Assembly (NCBI GenBank): GCA_028709785.1
Contig: JAQUTK010000020.1
Coordinates: 1 to 64,000 of the forward strand
Direction: 5' to 3'
Source of the DNA: Bacteroidales bacterium
GTDB lineage: Bacteria; Bacteroidota; Bacteroidia; Bacteroidales; JAQUTK01
DNA: 64,000 bases
Shown: positions 1 to 9,064 of the stretch, in pieces
Layout: each line of letters begins with the position of its first letter
Numbering within the stretch: the first letter of the stretch is position 1
The notes under the pieces: generated by a model
The model's database searches: none
What the model was told of the DNA's origin: nothing
The model's input: only the letters and a program-made list of their open reading frames with translations
Translations under genes and position numbers: made by a program

Positions 1-1086
1 CATCACCGCACAGGAAATACATGGAAAGCCTATCCGATGTATGATTTCGCACACGGTCAGTCAGATTTCTTTGAAGGAGTGACTCACTCTCTCTGTACGC
101 TGGAGTTTGAGGTACATCGCCCGCTTTACGACTACTACATCGACATGTTACAAACCGGGAATTACCGCCCGCGACAGATAGAATTTAACCGATTGAATCT
201 GACATATACAGTCATGAGCAAACGAAAGATGTTACAGCTCGTTCAAGAAGGTGAAGTAAACGGATGGGATGATCCCCGTATGCCAACCCTGTGTGGATTG
301 AGACGCCGCGGATACACACCTGCTTCCATCAAAGATTTTATCAATCGGATTGGATATACCAAATATGACGGACTTATTGATGTCGCCTTGCTTGAAAACT
401 CGATTCGTGAAGAATTAAACAAGACAGCCACACGAGTCAGTGCCGTTTTACACCCCGTCAAACTGATCATCACAAACTATCCCGCAGGTCAAGTTGAATG
501 GCTGGAGACTGCAAATAATCCGGAAGACGAATCCATGGGTTCACGCAACATACCCTTTAGCCGGGAACTATACATTGAACGTGACGATTTCATGGAAGAA
601 CCGCTCAAAAAATTCTTCCGTCTCTCGCCGGATAAAGAAGTCAGGTTAAAAAGTGCCTACATCATCAAATGTACCGGATTTAAGAAAAATGATCAGACAG
701 GAGAGATTGAAGAAATCTATTGTGAATACGACCCAGAAACGAAGAGTGGTATGCCCCAAAGCGAAAGAAAAGTGAAAGGAACACTCCACTGGGTAAGCGC
801 TGAACAGAGCATCCCAGCTGAAGTGCGACTCTACGACAGACTATTCAAAGTGGAAGATCCGGCTTCAGAAAAAGAGACTGATTTTCACAACCTGCTGAAT
901 CCCGACTCTCTGGAAGTTTTGACCAACTGCCGTTTGGAGCCCTCTCTTTCTGATGTAAAACCATTGGATCATTTCCAATTCCAACGAACAGGTTACTTCA
1001 ATGTGGATTATGATTCAACGCCTGATCATCTTGTTTTTAATTGCACAGTGAAGCTAAAAGACAGCTGGGCAAAAAGCGCTAAATAA
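1..1086 (+). CDS. glnS: Glutaminyl-tRNA synthetase, C-terminal part (5' end outside window)
   Basis: Class I aminoacyl-tRNA synthetase that charges tRNA-Gln with glutamine in the cytoplasm. The frame is open from the first base, and the residues before the first ATG (HHRTGNTWKAYPMYDF) already match the GlnRS catalytic core, so the gene begins upstream. A KMSKS-type loop appears as VMSKRKM near bases 208-231, followed by the conserved DDPRMPTLCGLRRRG stretch and the C-terminal beta-barrel anticodon-binding region. About 360 residues are present against roughly 550 for the family, so the N-terminal third with the HIGH motif is missing. A TPR gene starts 10 bases downstream and may be cotranscribed. 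Confidence 0.97.
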   Translation, partial: HHRTGNTWKAYPMYDFAHGQSDFFEGVTHSLCTLEFEVHRPLYDYYIDMLQTGNYRPRQIEFNRLNLTYTVMSKRKMLQLVQEGEVNGWDDPRMPTLCGLRRRGYTPASIKDFINRIGYTKYDGLIDVALLENSIREELNKTATRVSAVLHPVKLIITNYPAGQVEWLETANNPEDESMGSRNIPFSRELYIERDDFMEEPLKKFFRLSPDKEVRLKSAYIIKCTGFKKNDQTGEIEEIYCEYDPETKSGMPQSERKVKGTLHWVSAEQSIPAEVRLYDRLFKVEDPASEKETDFHNLLNPDSLEVLTNCRLEPSLSDVKPLDHFQFQRTGYFNVDYDSTPDHLVFNCTVKLKDSWAKSAK

Positions 1087-1096
1087 TAAACGGTCC

Positions 1097-2554
1097 ATGA
1101 ACGAAACAAACGAGGCAAACGAGTCAGTCGAAGTCATCCAATTGGTTGAAAAATACGAAAGGGCACTGGCACAAAACATAACTCCCTATTTTGACATTGA
1201 AGAGATAGACACTCTTCTTGATTATTATGATGAGGATGAAAACTCCAGTATCGATGATTTGATTAAGATCGTTGACTTAGGTCTCCAACTTCACCCTGAT
1301 GATCCTGAGTTTAAAGTTCAAAAGATTGAATTGCTATCCAGGGCAGATCGTCATGAAGAAGCGAAAGCATTGTTAAGTCAGGCGGATTTTGATCCTTTTG
1401 ATACTCTTTTGGTAAATATCATCATCTACACAGAGAAAAAGGAGTTTGGCGCTCTCTATGACCTCTTTCTTACAGAGAAGGTCTCCCTCAGTGAAGAGCA
1501 GTGGGAATATGCATGGCAACACCTTTGTATGAAACTCTTTGATATGGAAGAATATCAGGAAGGGCTCATTTGTCTCAACAAGTTTTCCGATAAAGCACCT
1601 GAAGATGAGTCGGACCATATAACCCGCCTTCGAACCAATTTGCTAATCAGAACGGATCAATATAAAGAAGCGGTCAAATTTGCAAATATAATTATTGATA
1701 GAAAACCATACGAAGAGAATTCATGGCTGACCCTGGCAAGTATTTATGCCAATTTAGGTAATTATCCGAAGATGAAAGATGCTTTGGAGTATGCACACGC
1801 CATCTCTCCGGACGATCCTAAAATAACATTCATGCTTGCCACCTGTCTGGAGACACTCGACCTTAATAAAGAAGCCACCGAGTTACTGGAATCTTTTGAG
1901 GGAATGAATATATTAAAAAAATATTCGTCACAATGGGAAGAAGAACCAGGCAAAAATAAAATGGAATTAAGCGCAATGCTTACTCTCTTTGATCATCTTT
2001 GTGGCGAAAAGGTTCACGAATCAATGCTTCCTCTCTTTTATGCCATGAAGGAAGAATATATTTCAGAGGAATTGATGATTCTCATTAATGAACGCATTGA
2101 TCGGGACCCAATGAACGGCAACCTGTATTTTATCAAAAGTCTTATCTTCATGACTGAAAATCGTACAAATGAAGCTATAAATGCTTTTGATTTTTATCCA
2201 ATGAGCGAGACTGGCATCAATGACTTTGACGATTATGTTTTCACCGCCGTGATGCACTATCTGAGTGGAAACAGAAGTGGTGCCGTGAATTCAATCGCAG
2301 AATGCGCCCAAACAATGGGAATTGAGACCTTCTCTACAATAATGAAACAGCTCAGTCCGTTGATAGAAATGAACAACTATATCTACTCACTGTTTGTTTT
2401 TTACTTCTGGAATAATGATGAATTAGCTGACTCCGTCGATGAGTTTATAACAACTCTCGTGATTGAAAACAAAAAGATATATCCAAAAGAATTACTTATT
2501 GACGCACTGAAAGATTTACATTACAAACTGATTCAACTACATCGAGCTAACTAA
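1097..2554 (+). CDS. Tetratricopeptide repeat protein
   Basis: A 485-residue acidic protein with helical repeats of TPR type, for example the stretches around DQYKEAVKFANIIIDRKP and NSWLTLASIYANLGNYPKM, where the spaced Trp/Leu/Gly/Tyr/Ala/Pro pattern is visible. No signal peptide or membrane segment is seen, so it is probably a cytoplasmic scaffold or adaptor. It lies 10 bases after glnS and 13 bases before a DedA gene. The partner is unknown; family membership is clear but the function is not. Confidence 0.85.
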   Translation: MNETNEANESVEVIQLVEKYERALAQNITPYFDIEEIDTLLDYYDEDENSSIDDLIKIVDLGLQLHPDDPEFKVQKIELLSRADRHEEAKALLSQADFDPFDTLLVNIIIYTEKKEFGALYDLFLTEKVSLSEEQWEYAWQHLCMKLFDMEEYQEGLICLNKFSDKAPEDESDHITRLRTNLLIRTDQYKEAVKFANIIIDRKPYEENSWLTLASIYANLGNYPKMKDALEYAHAISPDDPKITFMLATCLETLDLNKEATELLESFEGMNILKKYSSQWEEEPGKNKMELSAMLTLFDHLCGEKVHESMLPLFYAMKEEYISEELMILINERIDRDPMNGNLYFIKSLIFMTENRTNEAINAFDFYPMSETGINDFDDYVFTAVMHYLSGNRSGAVNSIAECAQTMGIETFSTIMKQLSPLIEMNNYIYSLFVFYFWNNDELADSVDEFITTLVIENKKIYPKELLIDALKDLHYKLIQLHRAN

Positions 2555-2567
2555 TAGTTTTATTTAC

Positions 2568-3203
2568 ATGGAAACTGCTTCTTTTATTCAATGGTGTCTG
2601 GACAATCTGAACTACTGGACCATCACTATTCTGATGACAATTGAAAGTTCATTCATCCCCTTCCCGTCAGAAGTAGTCGTTCCACCTGCTGCCTATAAGG
2701 CTGCAAGCAACGGTGAAATGAATATTTTCTTAATCATTCTTTTTTCTACAATCGGAGCAAATATCGGGGCGCTGATTAACTACTTTTTAGCGAAATGGGT
2801 GGGACGTCCTATTGTGTACAAATTTGCAAATAGTCGCATCGGACATGTTTGTCTTCTGGATGAACACAAAGTGAAGCATGCTGAAAAATACTTTGACGAT
2901 CATGGAGCAATTTCCACCTTTGTCGGTCGACTGGTTCCTGCCGTCAGACAGCTGATCTCAATCCCTGCCGGACTGGCAAAGATGAAGCTCTCCACATTTT
3001 TACTATATACAACAATCGGAGCCGGTTTTTGGAACTCTATCCTCGCCGCTATTGGCTGGTATTTACAATCTATTATTCCGGAAGATCAGCTAATGACAGA
3101 GGTTTACAAATACAGCCACGAACTCAGTTATGGTTTTATCGTCGTAGGTGCATGTGTTGTAGGCTATCTGATTTACCAGGGAGCAAAGAAGAAAAGCAAC
3201 TAG
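2568..3203 (+). CDS. DedA family inner-membrane protein
   Basis: A 211-residue membrane protein of the DedA/SNARE-associated superfamily, which in other bacteria includes transporters that flip undecaprenyl phosphate or phospholipids. Visible signatures are ESSFIPFPSEVVVPPAA (residues 26-42) and the re-entrant-loop motif GRLVPAVRQLISIPAG (residues 120-135) with its conserved arginines. Hydrophobic segments lie at about 51-75, 143-170 and 186-204. It ends one base before the convergent recO stop. The exact substrate cannot be read from sequence. Confidence 0.9.
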   Translation: METASFIQWCLDNLNYWTITILMTIESSFIPFPSEVVVPPAAYKAASNGEMNIFLIILFSTIGANIGALINYFLAKWVGRPIVYKFANSRIGHVCLLDEHKVKHAEKYFDDHGAISTFVGRLVPAVRQLISIPAGLAKMKLSTFLLYTTIGAGFWNSILAAIGWYLQSIIPEDQLMTEVYKYSHELSYGFIVVGACVVGYLIYQGAKKKSN

Positions 3204-3204
3204 T

Positions 3205-3948
3205 TTATTCAGAATCAAAAACCTCTTTCAGTATCTCCAATGACTGTATCTCCGGAAATTCCGGCAGATGCAGTCTATAGTACTGAATGATATAACGAAG
3301 GATATCTACCCGTTCCACACGGGAAAACGAAAAGAAACGCATATTTTCATACGTCATCCGCACCAACTTTTGAAACAAAACAGTCTCACCCGATGCCAAA
3401 AAGTGAGGATGAGAAGGTGCAATATGAGAAAAAGTACCACTCAAAAGATCAAAATAGAGATTATCACACCTCTCATCCCTGTCAATATGTGGATAGTACC
3501 CCAGATAGCGGGTTAACTGTATCAGAAAAACGAGATGAAAATTCGCAATACCATTCTCTACTAAATCAAGTACCTGAATTGAATTCTCCAAAAAGGAAAA
3601 CAGATCCGGATCCCGATCTGTACCTCTCAAAACACGATAAAGAACCTCAGAAAGAAATATGGAGAGTACCGTTTTGATTGGACTAAACAAGATACCACTT
3701 TGTGAAAAAGCCGGACGAAGTTCAGTAATATGATGCAGTTCTTCATTATTTCTTCTTTTTACTTCCATCTCAACAACAGAAAAGGGCTGCATAAAAACAC
3801 TCTTCAAGCTGCTTCTTTTCGCTTTACTTCTATACACGATAAATGATTCCCTCCCGTTGTCCTTTGTATATACACAAAGAATATTAGCAGCCTCACTATA
3901 CCTAACACATTGAAGAATAATTCCTTTCGTTTTCTGTTCTTGCGCCAT
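3205..3948 (-). CDS. recO: DNA repair protein RecO
   Basis: A 247-residue protein of the RecO family, which helps load RecA on SSB-coated single-stranded DNA in the RecFOR gap-repair pathway. The N-terminus (KTKGIILQCVRYSEAANILCVYTKDNGRES) has the OB-fold pattern usual for RecO, followed by a helical C-terminal domain. Length fits the family. It is convergent with dedA, with a single base between the stops and no clear terminator hairpin, so the two messages may overlap. A promoter -7 element lies 27 bases upstream. Confidence 0.92.
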   Translation of the reverse strand: MAQEQKTKGIILQCVRYSEAANILCVYTKDNGRESFIVYRSKAKRSSLKSVFMQPFSVVEMEVKRRNNEELHHITELRPAFSQSGILFSPIKTVLSIFLSEVLYRVLRGTDRDPDLFSFLENSIQVLDLVENGIANFHLVFLIQLTRYLGYYPHIDRDERCDNLYFDLLSGTFSHIAPSHPHFLASGETVLFQKLVRMTYENMRFFSFSRVERVDILRYIIQYYRLHLPEFPEIQSLEILKEVFDSE

Positions 3949-3974
3949 AATGCTAATAAAAAGATAAAACCGGA

Positions 3975-3982
3975 CAAATATA
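3975..3982 (-). promoter_or_regulatory. Candidate -7 element for recO
   Basis: On the minus strand this reads TATATTTG, matching the Bacteroidetes -7 consensus TAnnTTTG, 27 bases before the recO start. No good TTTG -33 element is seen at the expected distance, so the call rests on one box. Confidence 0.45.
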
Positions 3983-4003
3983 CCTATAAAATCGGTTGAA
4001 AAC

Positions 4004-4034
4004 TTGTGTATTACAAAAAGTTGCTTTACCTTCG
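4004..4034 (+). promoter_or_regulatory. Upstream candidate promoter for tRNA-Glu/rpsT
   Basis: TTG (4004-4006), 20 bases, then TACCTTCG (4027-4034), one base off the TAnnTTTG consensus. It is followed by CAGCGCAAA, resembling the CAGCCGCAAA after the downstream promoter, so the two promoters may share origin or be used together for the stable RNA. Confidence 0.45.
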
Positions 4035-4111
4035 CAGCGCAAAAGGGAAAAGATCAACCTCAAGCCATCATCCGTAGAGATTTGATAGTATTAAAAAAGT
4101 TTCCTCAAAAA

Positions 4112-4142
4112 TTTGGAAAGTAAAAATAATACACTACCTTTG
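4112..4142 (+). promoter_or_regulatory. Promoter of tRNA-Glu and rpsT
   Basis: TTTG (4112-4115), 19 bases, then a perfect TACCTTTG (4135-4142). Spacing and both boxes fit the Bacteroidetes sigma-ABfr consensus. The predicted start lies a few bases before the tRNA 5' end at 4163. Confidence 0.8.
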
Positions 4143-4162
4143 CAGCCGCAAACAAAAACAAT

Positions 4163-4234
4163 GGCCCATTCGTCTATCGGTTAGGACGCAAGATTTTCAT
4201 TCTTGAAAGAGCAGTTCGATTCTGCTATGGGCTA
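4163..4234 (+). tRNA. tRNA-Glu (anticodon UUC)
   Basis: A full 72-base cloverleaf can be drawn: acceptor GGCCCAT/ATGGGCT (first pair G-U), D stem GTC/GAC with GG in the loop, anticodon stem CAAGA/TCTTG with loop TTTTCAT (anticodon TTC at 4196-4198), four-base variable region, T stem AGCAG/CTGCT with loop TTCGATT, and discriminator A. CCA is not encoded. It lies 41 bases before rpsT and appears to share its transcript. Confidence 0.95.
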
Positions 4235-4275
4235 CAATAAATAAGAACAATAACGTTTTAAGGCATTTGGTCGAT

Positions 4276-4527
4276 ATGGCAAATCACAAATCTTCAGTCA
4301 AGAGAATCAGACAGACTAGTGTAAGAAGATTACACAACAGATATTATGGAAGAACTGTAAGAAATGCAGTTAAAAAGTTCCGCAACCTGACTTCTAAAGA
4401 AGAAGCTACAAAGTCTTATCCGGCAGTTGCATCTATGCTTGACAAGCTTGCAAAAAAGAATGTCATTCACAAGAAAAAAGCAAGTAATCTAAAGTCTAAA
4501 CTGGCTATTTTCGCCAACAAGCTTTAA
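4276..4527 (+). CDS. rpsT: 30S ribosomal protein S20
   Basis: An 83-residue basic protein starting [18 protein letters not shown], the standard start of bS20, which binds 16S rRNA early in 30S assembly. The ATG was chosen over an in-frame TTG three codons upstream because MANHKS is the family N-terminus. A strong hairpin terminator follows 36 bases after the stop, so tRNA-Glu and rpsT form a closed unit. Confidence 0.97.
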   Translation: MANHKSSVKRIRQTSVRRLHNRYYGRTVRNAVKKFRNLTSKEEATKSYPAVASMLDKLAKKNVIHKKKASNLKSKLAIFANKL

Positions 4528-4563
4528 GAAGGAAGCATCCTCTTTATTTAAATAAGCATATAT

Positions 4564-4596
4564 AGGCCATTCTGTACAAGAATGGCCTGTTTTATT
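4564..4596 (+). terminator. Rho-independent terminator after rpsT
   Basis: A perfect 10-base-pair stem (AGGCCATTCT with AGAATGGCCT) around the five-base loop GTACA, followed by GTTTTATTT. Confidence 0.9.
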
Positions 4597-4670
4597 TGCA
4601 CATATGCCTACCTTTCAAAATATCAAGCACATTTTTCACGGAGTATGCATTCCATTTCCCCGATTTTGAG

Positions 4671-4678
4671 TACATTTG
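4671..4678 (+). promoter_or_regulatory. Candidate -7 element for the gyrB operon
   Basis: TACATTTG is a perfect TAnnTTTG match, 46 bases before the gyrB start and after the rpsT terminator. The -33 region is not clear. Confidence 0.6.
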
Positions 4679-4724
4679 CTAGGTTTTACACACACAATCA
4701 AAACAGATCAATAATTAGTTCCAT

Positions 4725-6683
4725 ATGTCAGAAGAAAGCAAAAAAAACGAAAGAGAATACTCCGCCGACAGTATTCAGGTACTGGAAGGTTTGGAAGCAG
4801 TAAGAAAGCGTCCTGCCATGTATATTGGAGATACGGGTCTCAAAGGATTACACCATTTAGTTTATGAAGTCGTTGATAATTCTATTGATGAAGCGTTAGC
4901 TGGCTTTTGCAATAAAATAGATGTTTTCATAAATGAAGACAACTCAATAAAAGTTTGTGACAACGGTCGCGGTATTCCTGTCGGGATGCATGAAAAAGAA
5001 CAACGATCAGCATTAGAGGTCGTATTAACCGTACTTCATGCGGGTGGAAAATTTGACAAAGGCTCCTATAAAGTCTCCGGCGGTTTGCATGGTGTCGGAG
5101 TCTCTTGTGTGAATGCACTATCGATCTATCTTCGTGCGGAAATTCACCGTGAAGGCAAGGTTTGGATGCAGGAATATTCAAAAGGGAAACCAGTAGCTAG
5201 TGTAGCACCTATTGCGGACACCGACAAGTCTGGAACAATCATCATATTCAAACCCGATGATACGATCTTTTCAACAACAGAATACAAATATGACATTCTG
5301 GCGAACCGGATGCGCGAACTGGCCTTCTTAAATGCCGGTCTTTACATCACACTAACCGACAGACGTACTATTGATCCTGTAACAGGAGAATTCAAATGCG
5401 AGGTATTCCACTCAACGGAAGGTCTTCGTGAATTTGTGAGATATGTGGATCAATCAAGAGAAAAACTGATCCCCGACGTTATATATATCAGCACAGAGAA
5501 ACAAGGTATCCCTGTGGATGTAGCCTTGATGTACAACACATCATACAATGAGAATATTCACTCGTATGTCAACAACATCAACACAATTGAAGGTGGTACT
5601 CACCTTGCCGGCTTCCGGAGAGGATTAACCCGTACGCTGAAGAAATATGCGGAAGATAACAAGATGCTGGAAAAGATGAAAGTTGAGATTAACGGAGATG
5701 ACTTCCGTGAAGGTTTGACAGCAATCATCTCGATTAAAGTAGCAGAGCCGCAATTCGAAGGACAAACAAAGACCAAACTCGGCAATAACGAGGTTATGGG
5801 AGCGGTTGACCAGGCTGTGGGTGAAGCATTAGGAACCTATCTGGAAGAACATCCAAGAGAGGCAAGAACGATTGTGGATAAAGTGATCCTTGCCGCTACT
5901 GCACGCGCAGCGGCACGTAAGGCACGCGAACTGGTTCAACGTAAATCACCTCTTTCCGGAGGGGGACTTCCCGGTAAACTTTCCGACTGTTCCTCTCGTG
6001 TAGCTGAAGAATGCGAACTCTTCCTGGTCGAGGGAGATTCTGCAGGTGGTACAGCAAAAGCCGGACGAAACCGAAAGACTCAGGCTATCCTGCCGTTGCG
6101 TGGTAAGATTCTGAACGTAGAAAAAGCGATGCAGCATAAAGTATTGGAGAGTGAAGAAATCCGCAATATTTATACCGCATTGGGAGTGACTATCGGAACA
6201 GAAGATGACTCGATGGAGCTCAACATCGCAAAGCTTCGCTATCACAAGGTAATCATCATGACCGATGCCGATGTGGACGGTTCGCATATCGCCACACTGA
6301 TACTCACGTTCTTCTTCCGTCACATGAAGAAGCTCATTGAAAACGGACATGTCTATCTTGCAACTCCTCCGTTGTATTTATGTAAAAGAGGAAAAGTGGA
6401 GGAATATTGCTGGACAGAAGCTCAACGTCAGGCATTCATCATGAAGTACGGCGGCGGAGATGAAAAATTAATACGCACCCAACGTTACAAAGGTTTGGGA
6501 GAGATGAACGCCGATCAGCTTGCTGAAACTACAATGAATCCGGAACACCGTATCCTGAAGCAGGTGACCATAGAGAGCGTTGCCGATGCAGACATGGTCT
6601 TCTCTATGCTGATGGGTGAAGATGTCGGACCACGCCGCGAGTTCATCGAAGAGAACGCTACATATGCAAAAGTAGATGCTTAA
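4725..6683 (+). CDS. gyrB: DNA gyrase subunit B
   Basis: The ATPase subunit of the type IIA topoisomerase that negatively supercoils DNA. The GHKL ATPase domain shows Glu48 in EVVDNSIDEA, DNGRGIP (79-85) and GGLHGVG (119-125). The TOPRIM domain shows EGDSAGG (from Glu436), PLRGKILNVEKA and TDADVDGSH (from Thr513). The length of 652 residues and the IRTQRYKGLGEMN stretch near the C-terminus favour GyrB over ParE, though the two families are close. It heads a unit with ldcA (3 bases on), an M28 peptidase and sufE. Confidence 0.95.
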   Translation: MSEESKKNEREYSADSIQVLEGLEAVRKRPAMYIGDTGLKGLHHLVYEVVDNSIDEALAGFCNKIDVFINEDNSIKVCDNGRGIPVGMHEKEQRSALEVVLTVLHAGGKFDKGSYKVSGGLHGVGVSCVNALSIYLRAEIHREGKVWMQEYSKGKPVASVAPIADTDKSGTIIIFKPDDTIFSTTEYKYDILANRMRELAFLNAGLYITLTDRRTIDPVTGEFKCEVFHSTEGLREFVRYVDQSREKLIPDVIYISTEKQGIPVDVALMYNTSYNENIHSYVNNINTIEGGTHLAGFRRGLTRTLKKYAEDNKMLEKMKVEINGDDFREGLTAIISIKVAEPQFEGQTKTKLGNNEVMGAVDQAVGEALGTYLEEHPREARTIVDKVILAATARAAARKARELVQRKSPLSGGGLPGKLSDCSSRVAEECELFLVEGDSAGGTAKAGRNRKTQAILPLRGKILNVEKAMQHKVLESEEIRNIYTALGVTIGTEDDSMELNIAKLRYHKVIIMTDADVDGSHIATLILTFFFRHMKKLIENGHVYLATPPLYLCKRGKVEEYCWTEAQRQAFIMKYGGGDEKLIRTQRYKGLGEMNADQLAETTMNPEHRILKQVTIESVADADMVFSMLMGEDVGPRREFIEENATYAKVDA

Positions 6684-6686
6684 AAA

Positions 6687-7586
6687 ATGATTGTACCAAA
6701 GCCCTTACAAACAGGAGACAAAGCAATTATCGTCTCCCCGGCCGGAAAGATTGATCCGGAATATGTACAAAGAGCTTCAGAACTCTTGACATCCTGGGGA
6801 CTTATTGTTGAGCAAAGCCCTGTTTGTCTGGGAGAGTACGGTCGGTTTTCCGCCTCCGCAGAAGAACGGTTGGAAGATTTGCAGAAGGCGTTTGATCGCG
6901 AAGACATCCGATTGATCCTCTGTAGTCGGGGAGGTTACGGCGTGATGCAATTTCTTGACAAACTTACTCCCGACAGTCTGTTGAAGAATCCCAAATGGAT
7001 AATTGGCTACAGCGATATTACCGCACTGCATGCGATGCTTCAGAAAAATGGTCTGGCATCACTCCATGCACCCATGGCACGACACCTCTCTTTATCCGGC
7101 CCCGACGACGTGGCTGTCAACTATCTGAAGAGCATTCTTTGGGGTAAGACCCCCGATTATACAATAGCTGAACATCCTTTTAACCAGACAGGCAAAGCAA
7201 GTGGAATACTCAGGGGAGGCAATCTGTCTCTTCTTTATGCACTCAGGGGAACCCCCTTTGACTTCGATCCGGAAGGAACTATTCTATTTGTGGAAGACAT
7301 AGGAGAAAGAGCCTATCATATCGACCGTATGTTTCAGAACCTGCGGATGAGTGGTATTTTAGAACGGATCAGCGGACTGATTATTGGTGAGTTTACAGAC
7401 TGCGAAGAAGACCCGTTTATGAAACAGAGCATCTATGAAGGAATCTACAAGATGGTTGCACCTTATTCCTATCCTGTTTGCTTTGGTTTTCCTGTGGGAC
7501 ACTCAGACAACAACTATCCCTTGCTATGTGGCAATACATCCACGCTGATCGTACAAGATGACCAGGTGATTTTGAAACAAAACTGA
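6687..7586 (+). CDS. ldcA: LD-carboxypeptidase (peptidase family S66)
   Basis: A 299-residue serine peptidase of family S66, which removes the terminal D-alanine from murein tetrapeptides in cell-wall recycling. The catalytic triad can be placed as Ser109 (IIGYSDITALHA), Glu203 (FVEDIGERAYHIDRM) and His272 (FPVGHSDNNYPL). The motifs CSRGGYG and SGILRGGNLSLL are also typical. No signal peptide is seen, consistent with a cytoplasmic recycling enzyme. It begins 3 bases after gyrB, so translation is probably coupled. Some S66 members cleave microcin C instead; the context does not separate these roles. Confidence 0.92.
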   Translation: MIVPKPLQTGDKAIIVSPAGKIDPEYVQRASELLTSWGLIVEQSPVCLGEYGRFSASAEERLEDLQKAFDREDIRLILCSRGGYGVMQFLDKLTPDSLLKNPKWIIGYSDITALHAMLQKNGLASLHAPMARHLSLSGPDDVAVNYLKSILWGKTPDYTIAEHPFNQTGKASGILRGGNLSLLYALRGTPFDFDPEGTILFVEDIGERAYHIDRMFQNLRMSGILERISGLIIGEFTDCEEDPFMKQSIYEGIYKMVAPYSYPVCFGFPVGHSDNNYPLLCGNTSTLIVQDDQVILKQN

Positions 7587-7604
7587 TAATCCGCTATTCA
7601 TCCA

Positions 7605-8618
7605 ATGAAAAGATCTGTATGCCTTACACTCCTGGCTTTTAGTCTTCACTTTTTGACAATAAGCTGTTCCATGTCCAAAGAGAAAGCCTCCGTGAAAGAG
7701 ACTCCCGGCGAAACAGCACAGTCTGTCGCCATCCAGTTTGACGCAGACAGTGCCTATCACTATATAGAACAACAGGTAGCCTTTGGTCCCAGAGTACCAA
7801 ACACAACTGCACATGTGGCTTGCGGAGACTATCTCGTCAGCAAACTCAAATCGTACAAGGCTGAAGTCATTGAGCAAAAGATGACCGTAAAAGCGTATGA
7901 CGGCACTCCTTTAAAAGCCCGGAATATCATTGCTTCTTTTCAACCGGAGAATAACAACCGTATCCTTCTGTTTGCGCATTGGGACACACGGCCGTATGCA
8001 GATGCAGACGCCGATAAAAAGAACTGGCAGACGCCTATTGACGGAGCCAATGACGGAGGCAGCGGTGTAGGCGTGCTACTTGAATTAGCCCGCCTTCTGA
8101 AAGAGAATAAGTCTGCTATAGGTGTGGACATCATTTTCTTTGACGCAGAGGATTACGGCACACCGGAGTGGCTTGATAAAGATGATGAAGAAACTGCCAA
8201 TACCTGGTGCCTTGGTACACAATACTGGACAAGAAACCCTCATAAACCAGGATACAAGGCCTCTTACGGCATCTTGCTCGACATGGTCGGTGGCACGAAT
8301 GCTACATTTCGAAAAGAACAGGTATCCATGCATTTTGCCTCATATGTGGTCAATCAGGTATGGGACAAAGCCTCAAAATCGGGTTACAGTTCCTGTTTTC
8401 TGCAATCAGAAGGTGGAGCGATTACCGACGATCATCTCTATGTAAACGAAGGAGCAAGAATCCCAAGTATCGACATCATTGACTATGATCCGGCACGCAA
8501 GAATGGATTTCCGGATACCTGGCACACGTTGGACGACACAATGAATAATATCAGCAAAGAGACACTGAAGGCCGTCGGTCAGACACTGGCCAACATTCTC
8601 TTTGAAAATAACAAGTAA
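7605..8618 (+). CDS. Peptidase M28 family lipoprotein (glutaminyl cyclase-like)
   Basis: A 337-residue exported zinc enzyme. A lipobox (LTIS-Cys21) follows a short hydrophobic signal, so it is probably anchored on an envelope membrane. Likely metal ligands are Asp150 (GANDGGSG), Glu182 (FFDAEDYG) and His307 (DTWHTLDDT), with His125 in FAHWDTRP. The WHTLDD and DDHLYV motifs resemble glutaminyl-peptide cyclotransferases, which form N-terminal pyroglutamate, more than M28 aminopeptidases. Bacteroidales export many proteins with Gln exposed after signal cleavage, which fits that role, but aminopeptidase activity is not excluded. Confidence 0.88.
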   Translation: MKRSVCLTLLAFSLHFLTISCSMSKEKASVKETPGETAQSVAIQFDADSAYHYIEQQVAFGPRVPNTTAHVACGDYLVSKLKSYKAEVIEQKMTVKAYDGTPLKARNIIASFQPENNNRILLFAHWDTRPYADADADKKNWQTPIDGANDGGSGVGVLLELARLLKENKSAIGVDIIFFDAEDYGTPEWLDKDDEETANTWCLGTQYWTRNPHKPGYKASYGILLDMVGGTNATFRKEQVSMHFASYVVNQVWDKASKSGYSSCFLQSEGGAITDDHLYVNEGARIPSIDIIDYDPARKNGFPDTWHTLDDTMNNISKETLKAVGQTLANILFENNK

Positions 8619-8632
8619 AAAAGTAAACCTAT

Positions 8633-9055
8633 ATGACTATCAACGAAATTCAAGACCAAATCATTGAAGAGTTCTCCGATTTTGACGACTGGATGGATCG
8701 CTATCAGTTATTAATTGAACTCGGCAACTCCTTAAAGCCTTTGGATGAAAAGTATAAGACTCCCGAAAACCTGATCGAAGGTTGCCAGAGCCGTGTATGG
8801 CTACAAGCAGATTATAAGGAGGGTATTCTTACATTTCAGGCCGAAAGCGATGCCGTTATCGTCAAAGGAATTGTCGCACTGTTGGTGCGCGTTTGTTCCG
8901 GACATACCCCCGATGAGATATTAAACAATGAACTCTACTTCATTGAGAAGATCGGATTGAGAGAACATCTCTCTCCAACGCGTTCAAACGGACTTCTCTC
9001 TATGGTCAAGCAGATGCGCTTCTACGCCATTGCCTTCAAAGCCAAAAGCGAATAA
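8633..9055 (+). CDS. sufE: SufE family sulfur acceptor protein
   Basis: A 140-residue cytoplasmic protein that takes persulfide sulfur from the cysteine desulfurase SufS and passes it to the SufBCD scaffold. The acceptor cysteine is Cys51 in EGCQSRVWL, at the same position as in E. coli SufE. Length fits the family. It is the last gene of the gyrB unit and lies about 19 kb from the sufBCDS operon in this window, so it is regulated apart from its partners. A terminator follows at once, inside the rnhB 3' end. Confidence 0.93.
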   Translation: MTINEIQDQIIEEFSDFDDWMDRYQLLIELGNSLKPLDEKYKTPENLIEGCQSRVWLQADYKEGILTFQAESDAVIVKGIVALLVRVCSGHTPDEILNNELYFIEKIGLREHLSPTRSNGLLSMVKQMRFYAIAFKAKSE

Positions 9056-9064
9056 AACGATAAA

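Noticed and set aside
4267-4275. TTG start for rpsT
   Set aside because: The S20 N-terminus is MANHKS, so the ATG three codons later is the true start.
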